Part shown: piece by piece, positions 22,947 through 34,159 of the stretch | Numbering within the stretch: position 1 is the stretch's first letter | Layout: each line of letters opens with the position of its first letter | NCBI RefSeq assembly: GCF_016801865.2 | Contig: NC_068939.1 | Coordinates: 46,338,999-46,402,998 of the forward strand | DNA length: 64,000 nucleotides | From: Culex pipiens pallens | Taxonomy: Eukaryota > Arthropoda > Insecta > Diptera > Culicidae | Reading direction: 5' to 3' | The notes under the pieces: generated by a model | Seen by the model: only the letters and a program-made list of their open reading frames with translations | What the model was told of the DNA's origin: nothing | Database searches by the model: none | Made by a program: the position numbers and the translations under genes

Positions 22947-23624
22947 ATTTCAAAACTATGAATGATAGAGTCAAACATTTTAAAGCAATCGGTTCGTATA
23001 CTATCGGTTAACAAACGCTCCAAGTTTCAACTAATTTGGTTACACCAGTTAAAAGATACAGTAAATTATCTAAACAAAAATCTGAAAAGCACGTGTCACA
23101 AGTGTGTTTCGAAAGTAAAATTGTACTACGTGTCACAAGTGTGTACAGAATTCCCATACAAACTAAAATAAGCTCAAATCAATGGTTTAATCGACTTAAT
23201 CAGTATATTTTTATAAACAAAAGGTTGCATTGCCTTTAGAAAGTATGTGTGTACATAAATTTGTGAAAAACAAGAAAAAATTTCCACATTTTCCAACAAC
23301 ATGTATGACGTATCACAAGTGTGCACAACCATTTTGATGATAAATTGGTCTATGTCACAAGTGTGTATTGCGATATCCGGGAAACGGAAGCGAATTTCCA
23401 AAATCGGGTCAAAGCATCGTGTAGTGTTAGTTAAGTATAGCAAAACGTCATCATTAACTCATTTTCTACCAAAATGGTCTATGTTACAAGATAACACACA
23501 GCTGACGATATGTTGATTGTGTGTACTAAATTCAAACAACATTGTGTTGAATTCACATATAAGTTCAAGATGTACACAGTAAAAAAATCATGGCAATATT
23601 ATATCTTTTATGTAAAAAAATTGT
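22947..23624. repeat. Region with four TCACAAGTGTG motifs
   Basis: Exact copies of TCACAAGTGTG lie at 23096, 23133, 23313 and 23355, the first inside CACGTGTCACAAGTGTG. The rest is AT-rich and unclassified. No gene is supported. Confidence 0.55.
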
Positions 23625-25845
23625 GTTGTGTTTTTTTTTGTATTTTTTAATTCGACTGAAACTATTTTGTGCCTTCGGTATGCCCAAAGAAGCCATTTTG
23701 CATCATAAGTTTGTCCATATAAATTTCCATACAGATTTGCCAGTTGTTCATACAAAAATGATGCATGAAAATTCAAAAATCTATATCTTTTGAAGGAATT
23801 TTTTTATCGATTTGGTGTCTTCGGCAAAGTTGTAGGTTGGTGATTTTTAATTTAATGTTTTGTCACTTAAACTTGATTTGCAAAAAAGCACTTTTTTTCT
23901 TCATTTTTTGATATGTCTTAGGGGACATAAAATGCCAACTTTTCAGAAATTTACAGGTTGTGCAAAAAATCTTTGACCGAGTTATGAATTTTTGAATCAA
24001 TACTAATTTTTACGAAAAATCGAAATATTGGTCGCAAAAATTTTCAACTTAATTTTTAGATGTTAAATCAAATTTTCAATCAAAAAGTACTTCAGAGAAA
24101 TTTTGGTAAAGGTAACCGTTTTCAAGTTAAAGCCATTTTTAGAAAACTTTTTTTTAAATAGCAGTAGTTTTTATTTTTTTTAAATTACACCAAAAAAATC
24201 AATTCTCGTAGTCGTGAATTAAGTTCACGAATGTGAGAACCACGAAGGAATTTATTCATGAGTATGGTGCATTAGGGTGTAATATGGTTGCATGGAAAAA
24301 AATAAAGTTGTCCAAATTTAGCGAGCACAGCAATTTTTCAGTTCCTTTTGGGGTCCTAAACAACTCCCCAAAGTTTGGGAACGATTGGTTTAGTCCTCAC
24401 ATTGCGCAAAGCGATTCAATTTTCCATATAAATTTGTATGGGAAAAACATTTTTTTTGGATTTTGATATTTATAAAATCCACGTTTCACGCTGTACTAAA
24501 ACCGGATTCATATTCGGATGCTCTGGAATGTGCTCTACAACTTTCCCGAAGAGAGTATGGTGCTAGCTTGTCGCTGAAAGAAGATACAGCGTCCTCAAAA
24601 CTCGTCTAAAACGTGTTTTTTGATCGAAAATCACGTTTTAGACGAGTTTTGAGGACGCTGTATCTTCTTTCAGCGACAAGCTAGCACCATACTCTCTTCG
24701 GGAAAGTTGTAGAGCACATTTCAGAGCATCCGAATATGAATCCGGTTTTAGTACAGCGTGAAACGTGGATTTTATAAATATCAAAATAAAAAAAAATGGT
24801 TTTTCCCATACAAATTTATATGGAAAATTGAATCGCTTTGCGCAATGTGAGGACTGAACCAATCGTTCTCAAACTTTGGGGAGTTGTTTAGGACCCCAAA
24901 AGGAACTGAAAAATTGCTGTGCTGGAAAATCGATTTTCATATTACACCCTAATGGTGCATTTGCGCTATAAACGTGAATATATTCCTTCGTGGTTCTCGC
25001 ATTCGTGAATTTCATTCACGATTTTGCATACTTTTCAAAAAAAATACTTTTGAAAAGCTGAGAAAATTCTCTATATTTTGTTGTTGAGATGTAAAATATT
25101 TTCAAGATTTTTAAATCACGACTAACATTTCAAAAGGGCCAAACATTCAAGAACACGTCCTTTTGAAATGTTAGTCTTGAATTAAAAATTTTGAAAATAT
25201 TTTTTTGAAAAGATCGAAAAATTTCACGAATGATTCATATTTTAACATAGAAAATCTGACCATTAATGGTCAGATTAATGATTAATGCTGAGATATCGAC
25301 GTTCAAAAATGATGGGTTGTTTGGGTGAGACTTAGAAAACATCAATTTTCCTGTTTTTAAGCCTTTGCATGGCAATATCTTAGCAACTAAGGGTCGTTTC
25401 AACAAAATTCAAAAATGCAAAATATAGAGAATTTGCTCAGATTTTCAAAAATACTCAAACATGTGCACTGATTTAAAAAAAATAAAAACTGCTACTATTT
25501 TTTCAAAAGTTATCGAAAAATGGCTTTAACTTGAAAACGGTGAACTTAATCAAAATTTCTCTAAAGTACTTTTTGATTGCAAATTTGATTTTACATCTAA
25601 AAATGAAGTTAAAAATTTGTGCGACCAACATTTCGATTTCTTGAAAAAAAAAATAAGTATTGTATCTTCATACATCATTTTTGTATGGACAGCTGCCAAA
25701 TTTGTATGGAAAATTATATGGACAAACTAATGATGAAAAATGACTTCTTTGGGCAAACCGAAGGCACCAAAAAAGTTTCAGCCGGATCAAAAAATACAAA
25801 AAAATAATATAAAAAAGACTGATTTCATAGAGAACTGCTCATCAT
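23625..25845. mobile_element. Foldback copy of the AGAGCAGTTCTCTACG family, interrupted at 24273
   Basis: The left part reads TTTGTGCCTTCGGTATGCCC, AAAGAAGCCATTTTGCATCA and ATCGATTTGGTGTCTTCGGC. The right part carries the complements (TGACTTCTTTGGGCAAACCG, AAGGCACCAAAAAAGTTTCA) and ends GATTTCATAGAGAACTGCTC at about 25835. The left terminus is missing or diverged. Sibling copies or fragments lie at 13550, 28120, 34160-36314, 42880, 56290 and 62030. Confidence 0.65.
24273..24951. mobile_element. Near-perfect hairpin MITE
   Basis: Two arms of about 330 bases are almost identical inverted copies around a loop of roughly 12 bases near 24618. Ends are TAGGGTGTAATATG and its complement. The 9-bp ATGGTGCAT lies directly outside both ends (24264-24272, 24952-24960). 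A 7-bp duplication with ends TTAGGG, or a TA duplication, are alternative readings of the same junction. It interrupts the older foldback, so it inserted later. Confidence 0.8.
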
Positions 25846-26425
25846 TCATAATTGCGAAAATAAACTTAATCAAATAATCTGAAAATTTTACTCAAGTTCC
25901 ATATTTGAACTTTTTTTTGAATCGGTCTAATTGCATTTAGAATTCAACAGCTAAATATTGGACTTTTTTTGTTGACGAAAAAAAAATTCCGACAACACAG
26001 CTAAAAAAGTAGTAATCCAGCTGCGTGTAAAAGGCCTGGGTGTAAAATAAAAATTGCATTATTTTATGCAATTTAATGTGATTTTACACTCTGAAATATG
26101 TAGCCCATCAGTATGGGAAACCTACTTGACCGAAATGTCAAGTTCATATATGCGTTTATCCTTACAGCTTTTCATTGGTCTGATGGCCGAGTGGGCTAAG
26201 GCGCCAGTCCTTACTGTTGGTGCTGGGTTTGAATCCCGTCGGTTGCAACTTTTTTTTGTGTTTGCAAAAAATGTACATGCAATGTGTAATATTAAGTGTT
26301 TATTTTGACGAAGGTGATGTGCATGCTTTAGCATGCGATTTTACCATCCGATTTTTTGCTGTGAAGTTATGATTTAAAAAACAAGTTTTGGCTTTAGTTT
26401 TTAATGACAGTTTTTCTTTATAAAT
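25846..26425. other. AT-rich spacer containing a tRNA-like unit
   Basis: Only the tRNA-like unit at 26171-26250 is recognised. CATGCTTTAGCATGC near 26320 is a small palindrome. Confidence 0.45.
26171..26250 (+). repeat. Class II tRNA-like (Ser/Leu type) unit, probable SINE head
   Basis: TGATGGCCGAGTGGGCTAAG holds an A box of the Ser/Leu type (TGGCCGAGTGG), GGCGCCAGTCCTTACTG could form an anticodon arm, and GGGTTTGAATCCC is a B box with a T stem. The acceptor stem is poor and a T run follows, so I favour a SINE head or tRNA pseudogene over a functional tRNA. Confidence 0.55.
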
Positions 26426-26447
26426 CGAAAAGTAATTTACAGATATT

Positions 26448-27881
26448 AGCATAGCATAGCATTGGTGTCTACCCGTAGCTGCTACTTCGTTATTGACCAG
26501 GACCCCCAAAAATTGCTCCGTGGACCACAGATGAAAAGTAGGAACCAATCATCACCCCTTCGCAATTTTCAAAGATCCCTATCATGCTGATCAATACCGA
26601 CGCCGGCCACGACCAGTGGTAAGACACGGGGAAGTGGATGGGAATGTTAGTCCGATACTTGAGTGATGGGACCGCCAAATCGACTGCGTCTCCGACAAAG
26701 TATCACATGAGTTTTGAGGGGTTAGTAAGATGGGTATGGGGTCAGGATTCACTGCGGTAGGTGATGCGACCATAAGAAATTTGTTTATCTGTTGAAATTT
26801 TAAAAATCTCAGGCAGCCGGCTGCGGAAAGATACATAATTGATTATTTAAAAAGTTTTTTTAGTCGAACGCGTGCCAACCGAGCAGTATTGCTATGGGCT
26901 GGACTTATCAGTATATTTTTACTGTTTATACGATAACGCGAGTAAATTAAAAAAAAAGTTATTCTTCATAAAATGGAAAGTTTGATGAGTTAATACTTAA
27001 ACTGCCCGTTGGAATACATTTTTACAATCAACAAATTTGAACTACAAGAAAAGAGGACACCACGTAACCGATTGTAATGAAATTAAAACAATAACATAAA
27101 CGAACTAAACCGGCGGCGGTAGATAATATGACCGAGTGTGAATCGTTGCTTTCTGATCTTCGACGCTAGAAGAACTTAATTTTAAACTCAATCCCGTAAT
27201 TTTTTACTTCTTACCGTCGGCGTGCCATCCGAGCAACGATGCTATGGGAAGGGCTTTCAAAACGAAATGAAATTCAACATATACACGACGACGCGAAGCC
27301 TTCTATCAAAAATTCAAGGAACTTCCACTACTTTCTCGCGGATTTTTTAAATAATCTTAAATCTCAAAAACTATATAAAGGTAACAAAAAAACTCATCGG
27401 CCAACGTACGCGCGAACTAAAAAAAAATTAAAAAAGAAGAAGAAGAAGACCAATCACCCCATGCACACAAACAGCAACACAAAAGAGACGAAAATAACAC
27501 GAAAAAACAGGACTGCGCGTCCTCATAGGCACTGCACTAATGATGCCATTCAGCGATGGAATAATCATCATCAAAAGAAAATCTTTGGACGTTCATCAAG
27601 AGAAAAAATCCAAAAGGAGCATGACTCTCTTCTCTCGCGCACGAAAGATCGGTAAAAGGAATCTAAAAAAATCATCATCTTGATTATTCGGCGGATCATC
27701 TTTTTCACTACTACACTTGCATGTGTAACGTCACAGGTCGAAAAAATGAACGGTCACTTTTGTAGTTGGGCAATGAGTGTAAACAAAGCGAAATAATTTT
27801 AAGTGATGCTAACAAGGAAATTCACAAAAAAACATCAACAGATTGATTTTCTTTGAGAAGTTCGGGAGCGATTTTCTTTTG
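26448..27881 (-). mobile_element. (ATGCT)-tailed retroelement, copy 1, 22-bp target duplication
   Basis: CGAAAAGTAATTTACAGATA plus TT lies at 26426-26447 and again at 27882-27903. The left plus-strand edge AGCATAGCATAGCATTGG is an (ATGCT)n tail of a minus-strand transcript. The first 300 bases from the tail are about 96% identical to copy 2 (53024 on). The minus strand has a conserved frame at 26490-26678 (contains LKYRTNIPIHFPVSYHWSW) that copy 2 also keeps with about four changes. CGTGCCAACCGAGCAG (26875) and CGTGCCATCCGAGCAA (27222) show an internal duplication. The two copies have different 5' ends. No reverse transcriptase is visible, so it is a non-autonomous or heavily truncated non-LTR family. 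Confidence 0.75.
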
Positions 27882-28074
27882 CGAAAAGTAATTTACAGAT
27901 ATTTTCTAAAAAGTGGGCCGTTTCCAAAATAAAGCCAGTTAAAGGTTAATTTCAACTGAAAAAACCCCTTTTTTGTTTTTTTTGAAAAGTGATTCATTTT
28001 CGAAACGTTCAAAAAAATTCCAATTAAATTGCCTTGAAGACATTCAAGATAAGACCTCTGGTTGTTAAAATACA

Positions 28075-28335
28075 GTGAATAAAAGAAAAAGAAACAAGAA
28101 AATTAATGTTTTTAGGTCCCCCGTGTACCTATACTTTCTAAGCAGTCCTCATCAACCTACAACTTTGCCCAAGACACCATATCGATCAGAAAAATTCTTC
28201 AAATGTGAAAATTGTATGAAGCCTTGCATGAGTGAACCAATGACACAAAATAGATTCGTTGATTATAGAGCAGAACCCCACAAAGTTTGAACCGAATCAA
28301 AAAATACAAATAATAGTTTCTTACGGGGAAAAAAT
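28075..28335 (-). repeat. Fragment of the AGAGCAGTTCTCTACG foldback family
   Basis: GTACCTATACTTTCTAAGCA, CTACAACTTTGCCCAAGACA and CCATATCGATCAGAAAAATT are the family core. The end near 28330 is degraded. Confidence 0.5.
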
Positions 28336-29761
28336 ATTCTATTAAAATTTAATAAAAAAGGGAAAGTCAGCACCACTTTCCCATCATCAAATTTCGAATG
28401 TGTGCCCCAATTTCGCACTCATATTTGCAAAATTACCTCAATGATCAAAGTTTCGTAAAAATTAATAGCAGTTGGGCATCTTTTCCCCCGACTTCACTCG
28501 ACTTGACGAAGATTGACCCTTAAAAGAATCATTACTGCGATGAAACCCCGATACGAATCACTTATCATCAATATCTATCCAAACCCCCACGTCTAGAAGG
28601 GCCCCCTAATACATTTCCGGACAGCATAATCCCATGAAATGAGATCACGCAGCACGATTATGGCGACCGAAAGAGCCTACAAAACAGCACATCCTTATTA
28701 TTCCTTATCTTATGTTTAACTTGTGATACTCGATGAAAGGACATGACATTACTTGAAGAGAAGATATCAAATCACAGCTCACATCGCATAAAACGTGACA
28801 CGTTCTGGTTAGCTAATTTTAATGTACATAATCAGGTGTGAATGGATTGTGCTTGGAAGATTTTGTGTTTGCTAAACATTATTTTTGCCTTGAAGATGTT
28901 TCACACTTTTCAACAAAAAAAAGTCTGACATTGACTTGGCACATCAATTCTTCACAAGAACCGGAACCAAAAGATTTCCAAACCAACACGTGCAATCCCT
29001 TCAACAAACACACAAAGGGATTAACACACGTGGATGAATACCTTCGGGACATTTCAAACATATCTTCTTCCCTCCAACCTTCTCCTCTTATCACAAAACT
29101 GAGCTGAACCGATGTCTTGACGGCTCGAAATTTTCTTCCTCTTCACCACAAACACAGTAAGAAATCAATATATGAAAATGTTAAAAAAAATTATACTTTT
29201 AAGCTAAATTTGTATTGGTCAACTTTTAAATTTTACTTTTTTTAAAATATTTGTACTTTTCATGTTTTTACTGTGCACCTACACAACCACATCAGGCGGA
29301 CAACATGACGGACTATTTGTTGCTCGTCGGGCCATGAATAATGGAGGATCCTGGCGGTTCGGTTCCGTTCGGTTTTCACCTTTGTGCAGATTCGCTGGAA
29401 GGTAGAGCCTCTGCCTCTGCCTACGATGCAACGTGTTCAGATTGATGTGTTGTGATCTTTTGACCCCCACTACACTGGAAACAAGGGTTGGCTCGACAAG
29501 TGTGACGTTGTTCAGGATTTTGGATTTTGAGCAGGGAATGGAGCTGGTGAGATATTCGAGGAAATTCGGAGGAAACAGGGTGGGGTTTGAAAATGAATTC
29601 AAACTAATAGAAGGCAAATAACTTTCATTATGAAAAATATGAAAAGTAAATATTTGTTAAGATTGTATTAGTACTCAAAATTAAAGCTTAATATACTAGG
29701 ATCAAATCCGAAAAATCCGAAATGTAGATCAAAGGATTTGAATTCTTTATTCACAATAATA
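28336..29761. other. Unique sequence, no gene recognised
   Basis: No repeat family of this window is present. Short open frames on both strands (for example 28838-29107, 29279-29617) lack start context, splice sites or recognisable domains. It could be intronic or regulatory. Confidence 0.5.
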
Positions 29762-30520
29762 CTTGTCTCTTGTCTCTTGTCTCTTGTCTCTTGTCTCTTG
29801 TCTCTTGTCTCTTGTCTCTTGTCTCTTGTCTCTTGTCTCTTGTCTCTTGTCTCTTGTCTCTTGTCTCTTGTCTCTTGTCTCTTGTCTCTTGTCTCTTGTC
29901 TCTTGTCTCTTGTCTCTTGTCTCTTGTCTCTTGTCTCTTGTCTCTTGTCTCTTGTCTCTTGTCTCTTGTCTCTTGTCTCTTGTCTCTTGTCTCTTGTCTC
30001 TTGTCTCTTGTCTCTTGTCTCTTGTCTCTTGTCACTTGTCTCTTGTCTCTTGTCTCTTGTCTCTTGTCTCTTGTCTCTTGTCTCTTGTCTCTTGTCTCTT
30101 GTCTCTTGTCTCTTGTCTCTTGTCTCTTGTCTCTTGTCTCTTGTCTCTTGTCTCTTGTCTCTTGTCTCTTGTCTCTTGTCTCTTGTCTCTTGTCTCTTGT
30201 CTCTTGTCTCTTGTCTCTTGTCTCTTGTCTCTTGTCTCTTGTCTCTTGTCTCTTGTCTCTTGTCTCTTGTCTCTTGTCTCTTGTCTCTTGTCTCTTGTCT
30301 CTTGTCTCTTGTCTCTTGTCTCTTGTCTCTTGTCTCTTGTCTCTTGTCTCTTGTCTCTTGTCTCTTGTCTCTTGTCTCTTGTCTCTTGTCTCTTGTCTCT
30401 TGTCTCTTGTCTCTTGTCTCTTGTCTCTTGTCTCTTGTCTCTTGTCTCTTGTCTCTTGTCTCTTGTCTCTTGTCTCTTGTCTCTTGTCTCTTGTCTCTTG
30501 TCTCTTGTCTCTTGTCTCTT
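29762..30520 (+). repeat. 7-bp satellite (CTTGTCT)n, about 108 copies
   Basis: Nearly pure array of CTTGTCT; one clear variant has CAC instead of CTC near 30033. A 7-bp unit repeats its codon text every 21 bases, and no stop falls in any frame on either strand, which explains the long low-complexity open frames. Confidence 0.97.
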
Positions 30521-31873
30521 GCTTTTTGCTTTTTGCTTTTTGCTTTTTGCTTTTTGCTTTTTGCTTTTTGCTTTTTGCTTTTTGCTTTTTGCTTTTTGCT
30601 TTTTGCTTTTTGCTTTTTGCTTTTTGCTTTTTGCTTTTTGCTTTTTGCTTTTTGCTTTTTGCTTTTTGCTTTTTGCTTTTTGCTTTTTGCTTTTTGCTTT
30701 TTGCTTTTTGCTTTTTGCTTTTTGCTTTTTGCTTTTTGCTTTTTGCTTTTTGCTTTTTGCTTTTTGCTTTTTGCTTTTTGCTTTTTGCTTTTTGCTTTTT
30801 GCTTTTTGCTTTTTGCTTTTTGCTTTTTGCTTTTTGCTTTTTGCTTTTTGCTTTTTGCTTTTTGCTTTTTGCTTTTTGCTTTTTGCTTTTGCTTTTTGCT
30901 TTTTGCTTTTTGCTTTTTGCTTTTTGCTTTTTGCTTTTTGCTTTTTGCTTTTTGCTTTTTGCTTTTTGCTTTTTGCTTTTTGCTTTTTGCTTTTTGCTTT
31001 TTGCTTTTTGCTTTTTGCTTTTTGCTTTTTGCTTTTTGCTTTTTGCTTTTTGCTTTTTGCTTTTTGCTTTTTGCTTTTTGCTTTTTGCTTTTTGCTTTTT
31101 GCTTTTTGCTTTTTTGCTTTTTGCTTTTTGCTTTTTGCTTTTTGCTTTTTGCTTTTTGCTTTTTGCTTTTTGCTTTTTTTGCTTTTTGCTTTTTGCTTTT
31201 TGCTTTTTGCTTTTTGCTTTTTGCTTTTGCTTTTTGCTTTTTGCTTTTTGCTTTTTGCTTTTTGCTTTTTGCTTTTTGCTTTTTGCTTTTTGCTTTTTGC
31301 TTTTTGCTTTTTGCTTTTTGCTTTTTGCTTTTTGCTTTTTGCTTTTTGCTTTTTGCTTTTTTCTTTTTGCTTTTTGCTTTTTGCTTTTTGCTTTTTGCTT
31401 TTTGCTTTTTGCTTTTTGCTTTTTGCTTTTTGCTTTTTGCTTTTTGCTTTTTGCTTTTTGCTTTTTGCTTTTTGCTTTTTGCTTTTTGCTTTTTGCTTTT
31501 TGCTTTTTGCTTTTTGCTTTTTGCTTTTTGCCTTTTGCTTTTTGCTTTTTGCTTTTTGCTTTTTGCTTTTTGCTTTTTGCTTTTTGCTTTTTGCTTTTTG
31601 CTTTTTGCTTTTTGCTTTTTGCTTTTTGCTTTTTGCTTTTTGCTTTTTGCTTTTTGCTTTTTGCTTTTTGCTTTTTGCTTTTTGCTTTTTGCTTTTTGCT
31701 TTTTGCTTTTGCTTTTTGCTTTTTGCTTTTTGCTTTTTGCTTTTTGCTTTTTGCTTTTTGCTTTTTGCTTTTTGCTTTTTGCTTTTTGCTTTTTGCTTTT
31801 TGCTTTTTGCTTTTTGCTTTTTGCTTTTTGCTTTTTGCTTTTTGCTTTTTGCTTTTTGCTTTTTGCTTTTTGC
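30521..31873 (+). repeat. 7-bp satellite (GCTTTTT)n, about 193 copies
   Basis: It abuts the CTTGTCT array without any spacer. Rare length variants (GCTTTT near 30888, 31228 and 31708; GCTTTTTT near 31112; a longer T run near 31176) and point variants (TTCTTTTT near 31361, GCCTTTT near 31530) are scattered. Stop-free in all frames. Confidence 0.97.
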
Positions 31874-34159
31874 AAAAAATGCTAAACTGAAATCATTCAA
31901 AATTTATTTCAAAAACTTTCTGTTCCGTAAATCTCCGAGGGCGAACGAAAATTGCCCAGTCAACAAACTTGACAATCGCCATGAACTTGAACGTAAAGTT
32001 CTCCCCAAAAAGTCACCACTGCGGAAACAATGTTCTGGCCGTTGTCCAATGTTTCACGGGTTTCCTTGCCAATTTCCGCCTACCCGGGGCCGGTCACGTC
32101 CTGATCCGATGAATATTTCAAAAGACGATTTTCATTCGAGGAGAGGGAGAAAAATTGTACTCCAGGAAAGCAAAACAAAAACATTTGCACAATCCAGTGA
32201 AAATATTTTCTTCAACTTAAGCTCACGTTTTCGCCTAGCTTTGTGGGGCCGGAAAAATCCTGGCAAATTTATTTATCCTGCGAGTTTTTTTCCTGTTCTT
32301 TTTTTTTGGCAGAGTGCCACCACTTGTGACTAGGAAAAAAAAGTCGGAAAATAAAAATAAGCTTAAAGAACTGGGAGAGGAAAACTTCCATGACAATGAG
32401 AAGTCATTGTGGAGGAAAATTTGGGAGGCAAAAGCTTGCCAGGGAGAGCTTTTGCTTTTCTGTTTTTGAAGCTTGAAAAGTATTGTGGTTGCTGAATTTT
32501 CATGGTTTTTCAATTGGTTTGCGACTGAAAAAATTATAGGTGAATGCAATATTTCTCTACAATTCGGTTGAAAAGTTTCTGCTGGCGTCGAGGGAAAAAA
32601 AAACTTTGCAGATAAAATCATCGAGGGAGAGCCATCCGGCAGTGCAGACACACCTTTTTATGTCAGACGACTGAAATAATAATTAAAATTTTGGTGGCGA
32701 TATGAATTTTAATTACAATTAGTGTCGAATCACGAACTCTGCGGAGGGGTGCCGAAAGAACGATAATTAGTTTTGGTGGGAGCAATTTGCGTTTGTTAAA
32801 TAACAATCGAAACTCAGGTTGTGTTCCAAGTACTGCTGCATGTTTGTGATGTCAATAAAAGAGAATGAAAAGCAATCAATTGAGTTGCAAATATTGGTTT
32901 TCGGAATACAATCAACATTGTTGTGTTTAAATTTAACATCTTCATAAAAGAAATGTTACGAAATCATGCAAAATTGTAGAAATGAAACATTTCTTCAGAA
33001 AAGTGAAATTATTAAACATTGAAAATTTCACAACTTCAAAATAAATTGATGTAAAATAACATAAAAAGAGGTTAATTTTCTACAAAAAATGTGTTTTCAA
33101 TCTTTTCATATTACTGTTCTTGAAATCTAATATCAGATAAGCAAAAAAGCACTTCAAAAAAAACATCATTTACAATTTCCCCACCTCGACACGAGTCACA
33201 AATCGAGTCCATTCAGGTGTCACCTCCTGCCGGTCCCAGCATCGTTCAACCATAACTGACACTGGGAGCGGCTTCCACCTGTACAACTGTAACGCTTCGG
33301 CACTTTACAAAAGATTGAATGAATGAAGAAGAGAAAAAAAACGTTACAAATTACACGCTCCTCGGGCACAAGTTGCACACTGAATGCACACAGCATTGCG
33401 ATTTCAAAGGACCTTCGCTTTCCCTTTGTCAAACAGGTGAGCCCTGCCGTGACGTGTCACACGGCCGTGATGCAACACAATTTCCTGGAAGTTTTTTTTT
33501 ATGGCAGGACACCCTTTTCTGTGTTTGTGGGGTAAATTGTCAATTTTAGTCACAAAATATAAAAGAAAGAAAATATTTTTCTTTCCAACATTCTCAAGCT
33601 CGAATTTAAAATTTATGTCCGATATCAATTTGGGATATTTAAAAGCAAAGCAGTCCAAAAATTCCCACTTGACCCCAGCAAGTGAGCATGTGTTCACTGG
33701 ATGAAGGATCGCATGCAGTCGAGACTATCCATCATGACCGAGTTTGTCCCACTAGAAAAAAAAACTGCAACTGCATCATGCTATCCCACGTGGGAATCCA
33801 GAAGTTTCGCAGAATGAATTGAATGCACTGCACTCACGGACAAGCATTCCAGCTAGATGAACTGCTAGCTGCTTGCAACTGTGTGTGGTTTCTTCCTTTT
33901 AAAATGATAATGATGCCTTTTACTTAGAAATGTTTTCTAGCTTTTCAGTAGGTTTTTTGCTAAAATAGCTTGAAACTAAATGCCACATTTTTATCTTGAT
34001 TAGTGCAACTAACTGACACCAATTAAAATTGAAAACTGATCTTATTATTTTTTTTTGTTATTTTTAATATCCAATATATTTTGTGCAATGGGTCCTCATT
34101 TCCAAAATTAACCAAAGATGCATAGATTCGACCATTCCAATTCAAGGGCTATTATTACT
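31874..34159. other. Unique sequence, no gene recognised
   Basis: Moderate GC patches occur at 31930-32330 and 33180-33500, without splice-bounded coding frames or domains. AT-rich elsewhere. Confidence 0.5.

Noticed and set aside
26171..26250. Functional tRNA-Ser or tRNA-Leu gene
   Set aside because: A and B boxes are good but the acceptor stem does not pair well and the setting is repeat-rich; a SINE head or pseudogene is simpler.
27239..27655. 138-codon Lys/Thr-rich plus-strand frame
   Set aside because: It runs antisense through the 5' part of the minus-strand retroelement and is low complexity.
29668..32333. Very long open frames (over 600-850 codons) on both strands
   Set aside because: They are the translations of the two 7-bp satellites, which contain no stop in any frame; Leu/Phe/Cys or Lys/Gln/Arg repeats with no gene signals.
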